A stretch of 64,000 nucleotides of DNA from Thiovibrio sp964588325 (GTDB lineage Bacteria > Desulfobacterota > Desulfobulbia > Desulfobulbales > Desulfurivibrionaceae): positions 62,001 to 126,000 of the forward strand of contig CAZPOR010000004.1 of the NCBI GenBank assembly GCA_964588325.1. Reading direction: 5' to 3'. This document shows, in pieces, positions 44,685 to 53,919 of the stretch. The position numbers and the translations under genes were made by a program. The notes under the pieces are model-generated. The model was not told the DNA's origin and did no database searches. It saw nothing but the letters and a program-made list of their open reading frames with translations. Positions within the stretch are counted from its first letter, which is position 1. Each line of letters starts with the position of its first letter.

Positions 44685-45854
44685 CTACTCTGAGGGCAAG
44701 GTCTGGATGGGTTTTTCAAGCAGAAACTTTCCGGAGGTTATCCACCCCTTGAGCGTCTCGGCAATTTCCCTCGCCCGGACCACACTGGAAAGCGGCGCCG
44801 TGGGCACCATTTTGCCGTTCACTTCGATCTGGCCGCTTTTAAGCTGCGCATAGCTGACCTCGCCATAGTTGCGCGCCACGCCATGGGAGTAGTCATAGGA
44901 ATAATCGACGATCTGGGTAAAAATCTCCGCATCGGAAACCCCGGTATAGGCGGCCATCTCCTCGTTGAGGATGGGAATCGGTATCCCGATGCCCACGGCC
45001 AGGGAGCTTCCGTAGCCCTGCATGCTCACGCCCTTGAGCCAGCGGGAAGACATCTGTTTCAAATCCCCCTGCACCATCAGGGTGCCGGCCGCTCTTCTGG
45101 TGGTGCCGTTTTCCGAACGCAGGGCTTTCGGGTTGTGCTGGCTGCCTTGCCAGGTCACATAGCCGATTCCGCCCCCCAGAAATATCCTGGTGCCCAAGCC
45201 GATGGTCTTATAGTATGGATCGTTCAACAGCGGACTCAACTCGCCGGCGCTGCAATACGTCGCATTCCGCACCTGGGGTTTCAGGGTGCCCATGTAACAA
45301 TACACGGTGCGATCGGAAAGATTGATGGCGCAGTTATAATTCTGGTAGCAGTTGCGGGGATTCACCAGAAGCGCATAGGGCAGATCGGCGAGGGTCACCT
45401 CTTTTTCCACGTTTTTATTGGGATAACAGTCGGTGCCGTATCCAACCGCCTTCAACAACACCTTTTTGCCGGCCACCAGATCTTCCAGCACATGGCCGCC
45501 GCCGTACAAGAATTCCCCGGGGAAAACCTTGTTCAGGGGATCATCCTCGGTGGGCTCCGTCGCGCCGATATACACATCAACCGCGGCGAGACCGGCATAG
45601 GCGGGCACATTGTTCATCCACACCTTGAGCGCCTTGATGGTAGGGTTGGAGTGGCCGAAGTTGATGAACGCGCCGGAGGAACACATGGGCGAGAAGGTGC
45701 CGGTGGTGACCACATCCACCTTCCTGGCCGCTTCAACCGGGCCATGCTTTTTCACAATGCCGACCATCTCCTCGGCGGTGACCACCACGGCCTGCCCCGC
45801 CTTGATCTTGGCATTGATTTCTTCGTATGTTTTCTGAACCTTGAACTCACCCAT
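44685..45854 (-). CDS. Homocysteine biosynthesis protein (DUF39/HcyBio)
   Basis: A 389-residue member of the family found in methanogens and sulfate reducers and implicated genetically in making homocysteine from aspartate semialdehyde and sulfide. The N-terminal KTYEEINAKIKAGQAVVVTAEEMV and the cysteine-bearing TTGTFSPMCSSGAFINFGHS (Cys58) are family signatures, with further conserved Cys residues in YGTDCYPNKN and PRNCYQNYNCAIN. The ATG at 45854 has an AAGGAG site. In methanogens it works with a NIL/ferredoxin partner; none is seen here, but a CBS-ACT protein and LarE flank it. asd, the substrate source, is at 31161-32189. Confidence 0.87.
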   Translation of the reverse strand: MGEFKVQKTYEEINAKIKAGQAVVVTAEEMVGIVKKHGPVEAARKVDVVTTGTFSPMCSSGAFINFGHSNPTIKALKVWMNNVPAYAGLAAVDVYIGATEPTEDDPLNKVFPGEFLYGGGHVLEDLVAGKKVLLKAVGYGTDCYPNKNVEKEVTLADLPYALLVNPRNCYQNYNCAINLSDRTVYCYMGTLKPQVRNATYCSAGELSPLLNDPYYKTIGLGTRIFLGGGIGYVTWQGSQHNPKALRSENGTTRRAAGTLMVQGDLKQMSSRWLKGVSMQGYGSSLAVGIGIPIPILNEEMAAYTGVSDAEIFTQIVDYSYDYSHGVARNYGEVSYAQLKSGQIEVNGKMVPTAPLSSVVRAREIAETLKGWITSGKFLLEKPIQTLPSE

Positions 45855-45897
45855 GCAACCCGCTCCTTGTTGGGAATAGCCGAACGACGGCCAAAAG

Positions 45898-46497
45898 CTA
45901 ATCCACCACCGAAACAACTTTATGGCCGGCATCTTCCAGGGCGTCGATCGCTTTGTCCAGCTCACCCTTCTCCAATCTGAAACAATACAATTTCCGCCGG
46001 GAGGAATGACTTTCCGTTGCCACGCTGATTATCTCACATCCGTGCGCCTTGATGATTCTGGTGACATCCTCGACCCCGCCGACCTTGCCGACTAAAACAT
46101 CGAGCCGTGAGGAGTCCCGCAACAACCCCATCATATTAATAAAGGCGGAAAGCAAATCAATGGCGGTGATGATCCCCACCAGTTTTTTCTTGTCGAGAAC
46201 CGGCAAGCCGCCGATCTTGTAATCGTGAATGAGGCGGGCAGCCTTTTCGATGCTGGCGTTGATATTAACGGTAATGGGGTTGAGCACCATCACCTCGTGC
46301 ACATGGATGTCTTTTTCCCGTGAAGGGAAGGAATACTGCCGCAAATCGCTTTCCGTGATAAAGCCGACCAACTGTTCATCCTCCACCACCGGCAGATGAC
46401 GGATGGAATGTTTTTTCATCAACGCCCCCGCTTCTTGCAGCAAGGCGTCCTTCCCCACGGTGATCAGATCTTTTTGCATGCAGTTTTTTACTTTCAT
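45898..46497 (-). CDS. CBS-pair protein with C-terminal ACT-like domain
   Basis: A 199-residue protein. Two CBS motifs (residues about 1-60 with IRHLPVVEDEQLVGFITESDL; about 72-130 with IGGLPVLDKKKLVGIITAIDL) bind adenosyl compounds in this family. The remainder (LDVLVGKVGGVEDVTRIIKAHGCEIISVATES) folds like an ACT regulatory domain; the layout resembles AcuB-type proteins. It is the first gene of the CBS-DUF39-larE group, 43 bases upstream of DUF39, and may sense SAM or an amino acid to control it. That is inference. Confidence 0.82.
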   Translation of the reverse strand: MKVKNCMQKDLITVGKDALLQEAGALMKKHSIRHLPVVEDEQLVGFITESDLRQYSFPSREKDIHVHEVMVLNPITVNINASIEKAARLIHDYKIGGLPVLDKKKLVGIITAIDLLSAFINMMGLLRDSSRLDVLVGKVGGVEDVTRIIKAHGCEIISVATESHSSRRKLYCFRLEKGELDKAIDALEDAGHKVVSVVD

Positions 46498-46831
46498 GAT
46501 CCATCCGGTCCGGGAAGCTGTTGTTCGTTTTTTTCTCTCTCACGCTGAGACTATATGGGTTGCGGTTGCTGCAAAAACAAGACAAAACCATTATATAGTT
46601 TATACATTATCCACCCGGAGAAGCAAACAGTTAATCCCCTTACCCGGCGACTTTCCACTGAGAAAACAGCCTCCGGCGCAGCGGAGAACTTTTCCCTTTT
46701 ATTTTTCCCGGGATACGATTAGAAAGTCACTGTACCCAAAGGAAATTGCCTGCAATCGAAACTCCCTTGCCGGAAACAGGATCTCCCAAAAAACCGCTCC
46801 ATATACAGAGCCCTCAAAACCCAGCAATCCC
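46498..46831. other. Intergenic region, CBS gene/pheA
   Basis: A 334-base divergent region. It holds a probable minus-strand promoter at 46599-46626 and several overlapping AT-rich -10-like boxes near 46590-46610. The pheA frame stays open across it, but its codons do not look like protein and no homologous extension is known to me. No RNA gene seen. Confidence 0.4.
46599..46626 (-). promoter_or_regulatory. Possible promoter for the CBS-DUF39-larE operon
   Basis: -35 TTGCTT (46621-46626), a 16-base spacer and -10 TATAAA (46599-46604), about 95 bases upstream of the CBS gene. Both boxes are imperfect. Confidence 0.35.
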
Positions 46832-47920
46832 ATGATGAAAAACAAAAAAGACCTCAGCCTTGCCGACGTTCGCCAACAGATCGACACCATAGACAGCCAG
46901 TTTTTGGAGCTTCTCAAAAAAAGGCTGCTCTGCGCCAAAAAAATCGGCGAACTCAAGGATCAAAACAACAAGGCAAAATGGGATCCCTTGCGGGAACGGC
47001 AGATTTTCGAGCGGTTGCTGGCGGAAAACAATGGCGCGTTTCCCGAGGAGCCCCTGCTGAGCATCTTCCACGAAATCATCACCACCTGCCGGCTTTCGCA
47101 AAAAAAGGCGGAAGTCGCCTACCTTGGACCCGAGGCGACCTTTTCCCACCTGGCCGGGGTGAAATACTTCGGACACGCCGCAACATATCTCCCCATGGAG
47201 ACCATTGAGGATATCTTCGACGAGGTTGAGCGGGGCAGGACCCAATACGGCATTGTGCCGGTGGAAAACTCCATTGAGGGCGCGGTCACCTCGACCCTGG
47301 ACTCCTTCATTAAGTACAACGTCAAAATCTGCGGAGAATTGAATCTGGGCATCATCCACAACCTGGTCAACAAATCAGGCAACATGGATGACATCAAGCT
47401 GGTGGTTTCCCATCCGCAACCCATTGCCCAGTGCCGGCAATGGCTGAAAAAACATCTTCCCAGCGTTGCGATCCAAGACGTTTTCAGCACCAGCGTCGCC
47501 GCGAAAATGGCGGCGGAAGATTCGGGCGTCGCGGCCATTGCCAGCTCGTTGGCCATCACCACCTACCAGTTGCAGACCGTGGTCAAGGGCATCGAGGATT
47601 ACCGAGGCAACACCACCCGTTTCCTGCTCATCGGCAAGGATTCGCCCTCCAGAAGCGGCAAGGACAAGACCTCCCTGCTGGTCAGTCTCCTGGACCGGCC
47701 CGGCGCCTTAAACGACGCTCTGAGCATCCTGGCCGCGCGCTCCATCAACCTGACCCGGATCGAATCCCGCCCGGTCAAGGATGAACCGGGACGGTACCTG
47801 TTCTTCATCGACATGCTGGGCCATCTGGAGGATGAGATTGTCAGGGATGGCTGTGAAAAACTGAAGGAAATCTGCTCGTATTTCGAGTGGCTGGGCTCCT
47901 ACCCTCGGGTAGGAGAGTAA
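46832..47920 (+). CDS. pheA: Chorismate mutase / prephenate dehydratase (P-protein)
   Basis: A bifunctional phenylalanine-pathway enzyme of 362 residues. Residues 5-90 are an AroQ chorismate mutase (LADVRQQIDTIDSQFLELLKKRL, PLRERQIFERL). Residues 98-275 are the dehydratase (VAYLGPEATFSHLAG, YGIVPVENSIEGAVTSTLD, RGNTTRFLLIG with the catalytic Thr-Arg-Phe). Residues 285-360 are the ACT domain (SLLVSLLDRPGALNDALSILAARSINLTRIESRP), which binds phenylalanine. Start is at 46832 or the adjacent 46835 ATG; neither has a good ribosome-binding site. Confidence 0.95.
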   Translation: MMKNKKDLSLADVRQQIDTIDSQFLELLKKRLLCAKKIGELKDQNNKAKWDPLRERQIFERLLAENNGAFPEEPLLSIFHEIITTCRLSQKKAEVAYLGPEATFSHLAGVKYFGHAATYLPMETIEDIFDEVERGRTQYGIVPVENSIEGAVTSTLDSFIKYNVKICGELNLGIIHNLVNKSGNMDDIKLVVSHPQPIAQCRQWLKKHLPSVAIQDVFSTSVAAKMAAEDSGVAAIASSLAITTYQLQTVVKGIEDYRGNTTRFLLIGKDSPSRSGKDKTSLLVSLLDRPGALNDALSILAARSINLTRIESRPVKDEPGRYLFFIDMLGHLEDEIVRDGCEKLKEICSYFEWLGSYPRVGE

Positions 47921-47968
47921 ACAGGAAAGAAAACAGCCGCTCACTCCCGTACTGCCTGCGCCGCTTTT

Positions 47969-49051
47969 TCACCCCCCTATCCGCGACATCTGCCCATGGC
48001 AGCTCCCCCCGCCCTCCGGGGAAATGGTATGCCCCTTCGGCTTGTTGAGAATGGCCGCAACGATAAGCCCCCGGATATCTTCGTCGGTCGCCCCGCTGCG
48101 CAGGCTCTTCCTGAGATCGGTCTCCTGGTCGGATAAAAGACAGGAGCGCAACCTGCCTTCCGAGGTGAGCCGCAACCGGTTGCACCGGTCGCAAAAGTGG
48201 TGGCTGATGGGGCTGATAAAGCCGACACTGCCGGCAGCCCCGGCAAAGCGGTAAATACGGGCAGGACCATCCATCCGCTTCGCCTCCACCGGCTCAAGCG
48301 GGCCCAAGGGCTTGAGGCGCTCCATGATTTCCTGGGAGCTGATGTATTTCCCCTTGTCCCAGAGGGACGAAGCGCCAATGGGCATGAACTCGATAAAGCG
48401 AATCTGCAGGGGCTCGGTAAGGGTCAGCCGGGCAAAATCAATGAACTCATCGTCGTTTACCCCCTTGAGCGCAACAATATTCAGCTTGATCGGGGAAAAG
48501 CCAAGCTCCCGGGCCTTGCTGATTCCGGCCCAGACCCGGTCAAAAGCGTCCACCCCGGTGATCTGCCGGAAACGCTCCGGGCGCAGGGTATCAAGACTGA
48601 TATTCAGCTTGCTGATCCCGGCTTTTTGCAAGGCCTCGGCATAATCGGCCAGCAAGACGCCGTTGGTGGTGAGACGGATATCGGTGAGGCCCGGGATTTC
48701 GGCGAGCGCCTTGATAAAGATGAGCACATCCCGCCGCACCAAAGGCTCGCCGCCGGTCAGCCGGACTTTTTCAATGCCGAGCGAAACGGCAATGCGCACT
48801 ACGCGGAGAATCTCCTCATAGCTCAACAATTCCTCGCTTGCCAACTTTATCTGCCCTTCCTGCGGTGTGCAGTACTGGCAGCGAAGATTGCAGTGATCGG
48901 TAAGGGATATCCGCAGATAGCTGATGGAACGGGCAAACATGTCCGTCAACCGCTCTCCCTGGGTGCGGCCGGGGAGCACCGGTTCAGGCGGGGTGAGGGG
49001 AGCTTCCGGCGGCTGTGGCCTGTGGTGCTGGTGATTGATTGTCATGCTCAT
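47969..49051 (-). CDS. moaA: GTP 3',8-cyclase MoaA
   Basis: A radical-SAM enzyme that starts molybdopterin synthesis from GTP. The N-terminal cluster is in SLTDHCNLRCQYC (CxxxCxxC), followed by KVRLTGGEPLVRRDV, KLNISLDTLRPERFRQITG and the C-terminal second cluster FCDRCNRLRLTSEGRLRSCLL. Its conserved core begins at LTDMFARSISYLR, near residue 35, so the start is uncertain. The ATG at 49051 gives an N-terminal Pro/His-rich tail; a TTG at 48949 with GGGAG upstream would give a protein of normal length. No other moa gene is nearby. Confidence 0.93.
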   Translation of the reverse strand: MSMTINHQHHRPQPPEAPLTPPEPVLPGRTQGERLTDMFARSISYLRISLTDHCNLRCQYCTPQEGQIKLASEELLSYEEILRVVRIAVSLGIEKVRLTGGEPLVRRDVLIFIKALAEIPGLTDIRLTTNGVLLADYAEALQKAGISKLNISLDTLRPERFRQITGVDAFDRVWAGISKARELGFSPIKLNIVALKGVNDDEFIDFARLTLTEPLQIRFIEFMPIGASSLWDKGKYISSQEIMERLKPLGPLEPVEAKRMDGPARIYRFAGAAGSVGFISPISHHFCDRCNRLRLTSEGRLRSCLLSDQETDLRKSLRSGATDEDIRGLIVAAILNKPKGHTISPEGGGSCHGQMSRIGG

Positions 49052-49271
49052 CTTGCGCAATATTTTGAAAATTTACCGGCAGGAAAAGATCACCTTGGAG
49101 CAACGTCCTTCCGGCTGTCCGGATGAAATCGTCTCCGCCGCTTGCATCAGTCTTTGATTTTTTCCGGCTTTCCTGCTACATAAATGGGGACGTAAGACTA
49201 CGATGCCTGGAAGCATTCGTCAATCGTCATTTATGCATTCCCCTTAAAATCCACCCCGGGAAAAACCGTCC

Positions 49272-50336
49272 ATGCTCATCCTCGGCATTGAAAGCTCCTG
49301 CGATGAAACCGCCGCAGCGGTCCTGCGCGACGGCCGCACCCTGCTGAGCAATGTCATCAACTCCCAGGTGGCCGTGCACAGCCCCTACGGCGGGGTGGTT
49401 CCCGAGCTTGCCTCCCGCAAGCATCTGGAAAACATTTATCCGGTGGTGGAGGCGGCCCTCGCCCAGGCAGGCGTGGCCCTGGACGACCTTGACGGACTGG
49501 CCGTCACCCAGGGGCCGGGCCTGGTCGGCGCGCTGCTCATTGGCCTTTCCTTTGCCAAGGCCATTTCCGCTGTGAAGGGTATTCCCTATGTGGGGGTAGA
49601 CCATATTGTCGGCCATCTCCTCTCCCCTTTCCTGGAACAGGACCAGCCGGAATTCCCCTATATCGCCCTGGTTGTCTCGGGAGGACACTCCAGCATCTTC
49701 CTGGTCCATGACCACACCACCATCCAACCCCTGGGCAGAACCCGTGATGATGCGGCAGGCGAAGCCTTTGACAAGGTGGGCAAGATTCTTGGCCTCGAAT
49801 ACCCGGGCGGGCCGGTGATCAGCCGCTTGGCCGAGCAGGGAAACCCCGCGGCGATCCCCTTTCCCCGGGCCTGGCTTGGGCAGGACAGCCTCGATTTCAG
49901 TTTCAGCGGCCTGAAAACCTCGGTTGCCAACTATGTCCACCAACACCAGCAGAAAAACGAACCGTTCCATATCCCAGATGTTTGCGCCTCTTTCCAGGAA
50001 GCCGTGGTGGAGGTTCTCTGCGAAAAGGTGCTCACGGCCGCACGGATGCACGGAATCTCCACCGTTGCCCTGGCAGGAGGCGTGGCGGCCAATGCCCGGT
50101 TGCGCGCCGTTCTCCAGGATCTCGGCGCCCAACGGGGCATCAATATCTTCATGCCCTCCCTGGGACTCTGCACGGACAATGCCGCAATGATCGCCCTGGC
50201 AGGATTTTATCATTTTGCCGAAAAGGCCACGACCTCGTTTGAAACCGATGCCTATTCCCGCTCGCCGATCCTGCATCCCGGGCCGGTTTCCGGCGGAGAT
50301 TCACCGGCTCCGCCAACGGTCCGCGCCGCACCATGA
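49272..50336 (+). CDS. tsaD: tRNA N6-threonylcarbamoyladenosine transferase
   Basis: The universal Kae1/TsaD protein, 354 residues, which transfers the threonylcarbamoyl group to A37 of ANN-decoding tRNAs. The ASKHA-fold start LILGIESSCDETAAAVL, ELASRKHLEN, the metal-binding GVDHIVGHL, VVSGGHSS and the late CTDNAAMIA are all present. The ATG at 49272 matches the family start. The DUF2062 gene overlaps its stop. Confidence 0.97.
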   Translation: MLILGIESSCDETAAAVLRDGRTLLSNVINSQVAVHSPYGGVVPELASRKHLENIYPVVEAALAQAGVALDDLDGLAVTQGPGLVGALLIGLSFAKAISAVKGIPYVGVDHIVGHLLSPFLEQDQPEFPYIALVVSGGHSSIFLVHDHTTIQPLGRTRDDAAGEAFDKVGKILGLEYPGGPVISRLAEQGNPAAIPFPRAWLGQDSLDFSFSGLKTSVANYVHQHQQKNEPFHIPDVCASFQEAVVEVLCEKVLTAARMHGISTVALAGGVAANARLRAVLQDLGAQRGINIFMPSLGLCTDNAAMIALAGFYHFAEKATTSFETDAYSRSPILHPGPVSGGDSPAPPTVRAAP

Positions 50337-50833
50337 ATCCCAACCGCGCCGCAAAATACTATTACCTGAAATTTCTCCGCTTGCAGGGAGACCCCCACTC
50401 CCTGGCCCTGGGTGTGGCCATAGGGCTCTTTGTCGGTATAACTCCGACCATCCCGTTGCATACCGCGCTCATCGTCACCCTTGCCTGGCCCCTGCGAGGA
50501 AACATCCTTGCCGCTCTTATCGCGTCCATGGCGGTCAGCAATCCCCTTACCTGGCTGCCGCAATATTATTTTTCCTGGCGGCTGGGGAACTGGCTGCTTC
50601 CCGACCGTCTTTCCTGGGCCCGCATACAGGATCTGCTGGGGATGTTCGCCTCTGACGCAAGCTTCCGGGAAAACCTTGCCCGTCTCGGGCAGATGGGCCT
50701 TGAAGCGGTTGCAGTCATGCTGACCGGCGGAGTTCTGCTGGCGATCCCTTTCACCTGTGCCGGATATATCCTTGCCTTTAAATTTTTCCGCGCCCTCCGC
50801 AAAAAGAGGCGGGAAAAACACATCCTTACATGA
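50333..50833 (+). CDS. DUF2062 membrane protein
   Basis: A 166-residue protein with hydrophobic segments near residues 24-75 and 121-148. SLALGVAIGLFVGITPTIPLHTALIV and AVSNPLTWLPQYYFSWRLGNWLL are DUF2062 signatures. Function in the family is unknown. The start overlaps the tsaD stop (ATGA), and rsmA follows after 6 bases, so it is translated with two RNA-modification genes. Confidence 0.85.
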   Translation: MNPNRAAKYYYLKFLRLQGDPHSLALGVAIGLFVGITPTIPLHTALIVTLAWPLRGNILAALIASMAVSNPLTWLPQYYFSWRLGNWLLPDRLSWARIQDLLGMFASDASFRENLARLGQMGLEAVAVMLTGGVLLAIPFTCAGYILAFKFFRALRKKRREKHILT

Positions 50834-50839
50834 GACCCA

Positions 50840-51709
50840 ATGAGCAACGATCTTCCCATAAAAAAAATCCTTTCCCAGCATCAACTGGCCCCCAGCAAAA
50901 AACTGGGGCAGAATTTCCTGGTTCACCGGCAGACCGCGGAACGCATTGTCGAGCTGTCAGGCGTCACCCCGGAAGATTCCGTCCTGGAGCTTGGCGTGGG
51001 CTTGGGTTCCCTGACCCTGCCCCTGGCCGAACGGGTCAGGCAGGTCATCGGTCTGGAGCTTGATGCCGGGATCATTGCCTACCACCAGGAGCGCCAGGAT
51101 CTGCCCGCCAACGTCACCCTCATCCATCAGGATCTTCTCAAGGCCGACTTTGCCGCGCTTGCGGCCCAGACCAATGGCCCGCTGAAAATCCTGGCCAATC
51201 TTCCCTACTCCATCTCCAACCTGCTGCTTTTCAAGCTCGTCGAAAACCACGAATCCCTGGACCGGGCCGTGCTCATGCTGCAAAAAGAAGTGGGCCAGCG
51301 GATTACCGCCCCGGTGGGTTCCAAGGAGTACGGGGTGCTCTCCGTGCTGCTCGCCGGCTGCGCCTCGGTGCAGACCATCATGCAAGTGGGCCCCGGCCAG
51401 TTTCATCCCCGCCCCAAGGTGGATTCGGTGGTGGTGCGGATCACCTTCCGCCCGGTTCCGGCCAGGGTCGCGCAGCTCCCTCCCCATGACCGGAAACTGC
51501 TCCGGCGCATCGTCAATGCCGCCTTTGGCCAACGGCGCAAAACCCTGCGCAACTCCCTCAGCGCCGGCATGATCAACGGCTTGTCCCGGGAGCACATGGC
51601 AACCCTGCTCAGCCAATCGGGGATCAATCCGGAAACCCGGGCGGAGCGGCTGACTCTCGAGGACTTTGTCCGCCTGACCAATGCCGTGGCCGCCTGTCCC
51701 CCGGGCTGA
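50840..51709 (+). CDS. rsmA: 16S rRNA dimethyladenosine transferase
   Basis: KsgA/RsmA dimethylates two adjacent adenosines in helix 45 of 16S rRNA. The 289-residue protein has KKLGQNFLVHRQTAERIVEL, VLELGVGLGSLTLPLAERV (SAM site) and ILANLPYSISNLLL (NLPY catalytic loop), plus the C-terminal VVRITFRP and RKTLRNSL segments. It is the third gene of tsaD-DUF2062-rsmA. Confidence 0.96.
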   Translation: MSNDLPIKKILSQHQLAPSKKLGQNFLVHRQTAERIVELSGVTPEDSVLELGVGLGSLTLPLAERVRQVIGLELDAGIIAYHQERQDLPANVTLIHQDLLKADFAALAAQTNGPLKILANLPYSISNLLLFKLVENHESLDRAVLMLQKEVGQRITAPVGSKEYGVLSVLLAGCASVQTIMQVGPGQFHPRPKVDSVVVRITFRPVPARVAQLPPHDRKLLRRIVNAAFGQRRKTLRNSLSAGMINGLSREHMATLLSQSGINPETRAERLTLEDFVRLTNAVAACPPG

Positions 51710-51715
51710 TTTGCC

Positions 51716-52879
51716 ATGCGAGACTTTGTTTTTCACCACCCAACCAAGATCATCTTCGGTCGAAACAGCCTCGGACAAACCGGAGAGCAAACCGCCTCCC
51801 TAGGCGCCAAGGCCTTGCTGGTCTCGGGCAGGGAGAGCTTGAAAAGGCTGGGAGTGCATCGGATTGTCCGTAACTCCCTGGATCAGGCCGGGATCGAAGT
51901 TACCGAACATGCAGGCGTACAACCAAACCCAACTGTAAGTCACGTCCAACAGGGCATTGCCCTTGCGCAAAAAAACAGGATCGAGGTCGTTGTCGCCCTG
52001 GGGGGCGGCAGCGTCATCGACAGCGCCAAGGCTATTGCCGCCGGAGCCTTGGCCGCCCACGATGTCTGGGGATTTTTCAAGGGAAAGAAGAGCATCAAGG
52101 CCGCCCTGCCGGTTATCGCCCTGCCCACCATCGCCGGCTCCGGCTCGGAAACCAACAACGGCATGGTGCTTACCAATGAAGCAACCGGGCAGAAGATCGG
52201 CATCGGCAACCGGCATCTTTTCCCGAAAATCGCCATTCTGGACCCCACCGTCACCTTCAGCGTTCCGCCTTCCACCACCGCCTTCGGGGCAGTGGACGCC
52301 TTCAGCCATCTGCTTGAGTTCTACCTGAACCGGGAAGAGTCCTTTTCCCCCTTGCAGGATCACTACAGCGCCGGACTCATGCAAACCCTGATGGAAGCCT
52401 GCGGAACAGCCTTATCCAAACCGCAGGACTATCAGAGCCGAGCCGAACTCCTGTGGGCAAGCAGTCTGGCCCTCAACGGCATCAGCGCGGCAGGACTGGG
52501 CCGGGTCGGCTTCCCCTTCCACCTGATCGAACACTCCCTCAGCGCCAGGCACGATATCCCCCACGGCGCAGGCCTCGCGGCCATCCTGCCGGGCGCCATG
52601 GCGTATGGTGCCAGGAAAAAACCAGCCCGCCAAGCCCTTTTTGCCGTCCAGGTTTTTGGACTTGAGGCCACGGATCAGCACCTCCTTGCCCGGGATGGAA
52701 TCGGTCTTTTTCGGCAATGGCTGCAAACAATAGCCGCCCCCACCTCACTGACCGACCTGGGTCTCTCGCGCAAGGATATCCCCGCCCTGGCCGAAAACAC
52801 CAGGGCGCAGGCACGGCTGTGGCGGCTCAGCGAGTATCCGCCGGAGATTGTGGAGGCAATTCTGCAGGAGTGTCTTTGA
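51716..52879 (+). CDS. Iron-containing alcohol dehydrogenase
   Basis: A 387-residue group III alcohol dehydrogenase. NAD(P)-binding VVALGGGSVIDSAKAIAAG and the motif ALPTIAGSGSETNNGMVLTNE are typical of the BDH/YqhD-like branch. Metal ligands are in GAVDAFSHLLE (Asp, His), HLIEHSLSARHDIPHGAGLA (two His). Substrate could be a short alcohol or aldehyde; sequence alone does not tell. It begins 6 bases past rsmA. Its 3' end overlaps the convergent DUF3108 gene by 53 bases. Confidence 0.88.
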   Translation: MRDFVFHHPTKIIFGRNSLGQTGEQTASLGAKALLVSGRESLKRLGVHRIVRNSLDQAGIEVTEHAGVQPNPTVSHVQQGIALAQKNRIEVVVALGGGSVIDSAKAIAAGALAAHDVWGFFKGKKSIKAALPVIALPTIAGSGSETNNGMVLTNEATGQKIGIGNRHLFPKIAILDPTVTFSVPPSTTAFGAVDAFSHLLEFYLNREESFSPLQDHYSAGLMQTLMEACGTALSKPQDYQSRAELLWASSLALNGISAAGLGRVGFPFHLIEHSLSARHDIPHGAGLAAILPGAMAYGARKKPARQALFAVQVFGLEATDQHLLARDGIGLFRQWLQTIAAPTSLTDLGLSRKDIPALAENTRAQARLWRLSEYPPEIVEAILQECL

Positions 52880-53804
52880 CGATAAAATGTCCGGCAGGAC
52901 CTGTATATTCGACCAGTTCCGCCGTCAAGGACCCGATGACGATTTTCGCCTGAATTCTGGTGGGAATCCTCCAGTCATCATCGGTGAGCCAGACCAGCGG
53001 ATCTCCTATCTTTTCATACAACCCCTTGAACTTCAGATGCGGCTGAACCTTGAGGGTCTTTTTCTTTCCCAGCACGCTTTCCTGCTCTTCCTTTCCCTCC
53101 ACCGTGACGACCACCTCATGCCGCTTTTTATCGGCAAAGGTGGGAACGATCATCGGAGAATCCCCGGCGAACGACAACGCCCGCATGAAAAAAAATGAGG
53201 AAAACTCGTTATGCATCGGGCCATCGAGCTGGTAGACATCAGCCGGCTCGTCGTTTTTACGGTAGGACACCCGAAAATTTTCCTGATCATAGAGGGTAAG
53301 CTTGCTGTTAACCCGACGCCCCTCCTTCTGCTGCATTTCATGACGGCGGGGCAATCGCATCCGCCCCTGCACGATGGTGCGGAACGTATCCTCCACCGGG
53401 TAGAATACCTCAAGCAGCCCTGCACTCCTGGCGGTAACTTCAAGGGAAAATGTTTCCTGCCTGTCCGCGACCTTATTGACCCGCATGACCAGTTCCCCCG
53501 CCGTAATGCCAAGCCAACCGACCGCATAGCGCAGTGTCTCCCCTCCGGCATAGGCGGCTTGCAGCAACGCCTCGTCTGGGCCGGTCCCGGGATGTGCCCC
53601 GGTTGCGCGAGGGGACGAAGCACGCACGACAAGAAACCCATCGGCATCGATAAAAGCCTCGCCCCAGGCAAGGAGAGGCACAAGCAGGAAACAAAGCAAA
53701 CAGACAAGGAGTATTCTTCCCCGGAAATTGAAGATATTCGTCACCGTCACTATCTGCACGAGAGCCTCGCCTAAAAAAGAGTGCCGGGTGATCGGCATCT
53801 CCAT
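52827..53804 (-). CDS. DUF3108 periplasmic protein
   Basis: A protein of up to 325 residues with an N-terminal signal segment (RILLVCLLCFLLVPLLAWGEAFI) and a mature DUF3108-type region (YAGGETLRYAVGWLGITAGELVMRV; EDTFRTIVQGRMRLPRRHEM; TRIQAKIVIGSLTAELVEY). The start is uncertain: the ATG at 53804 gives 29 extra residues before the signal and has no ribosome-binding site, whereas a GTG before TNIFNFRG would give a normal signal peptide. Family function is unknown; lipoprotein-like or glycan-binding beta-barrel roles have been suggested by structure only. Confidence 0.7.
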   Translation of the reverse strand: MEMPITRHSFLGEALVQIVTVTNIFNFRGRILLVCLLCFLLVPLLAWGEAFIDADGFLVVRASSPRATGAHPGTGPDEALLQAAYAGGETLRYAVGWLGITAGELVMRVNKVADRQETFSLEVTARSAGLLEVFYPVEDTFRTIVQGRMRLPRRHEMQQKEGRRVNSKLTLYDQENFRVSYRKNDEPADVYQLDGPMHNEFSSFFFMRALSFAGDSPMIVPTFADKKRHEVVVTVEGKEEQESVLGKKKTLKVQPHLKFKGLYEKIGDPLVWLTDDDWRIPTRIQAKIVIGSLTAELVEYTGPAGHFIVKDTPAELPPQSPADTR

Positions 53805-53919
53805 TTTTTGCTGTTTTCACCTAACTTTTTTATGGTACATAGGTACGATACCATCGTCGCCTCGGCAAGCCAAGAAAGCAGATGCACGCCCCCTCGAAAA
53901 AAAACAAAGAGAAGCACCC

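Noticed and set aside
46403..46831. A 143-codon in-frame extension before pheA
   Set aside because: It overlaps the CBS gene and promoter region, shows no homology to P-proteins and has no ribosome-binding site.
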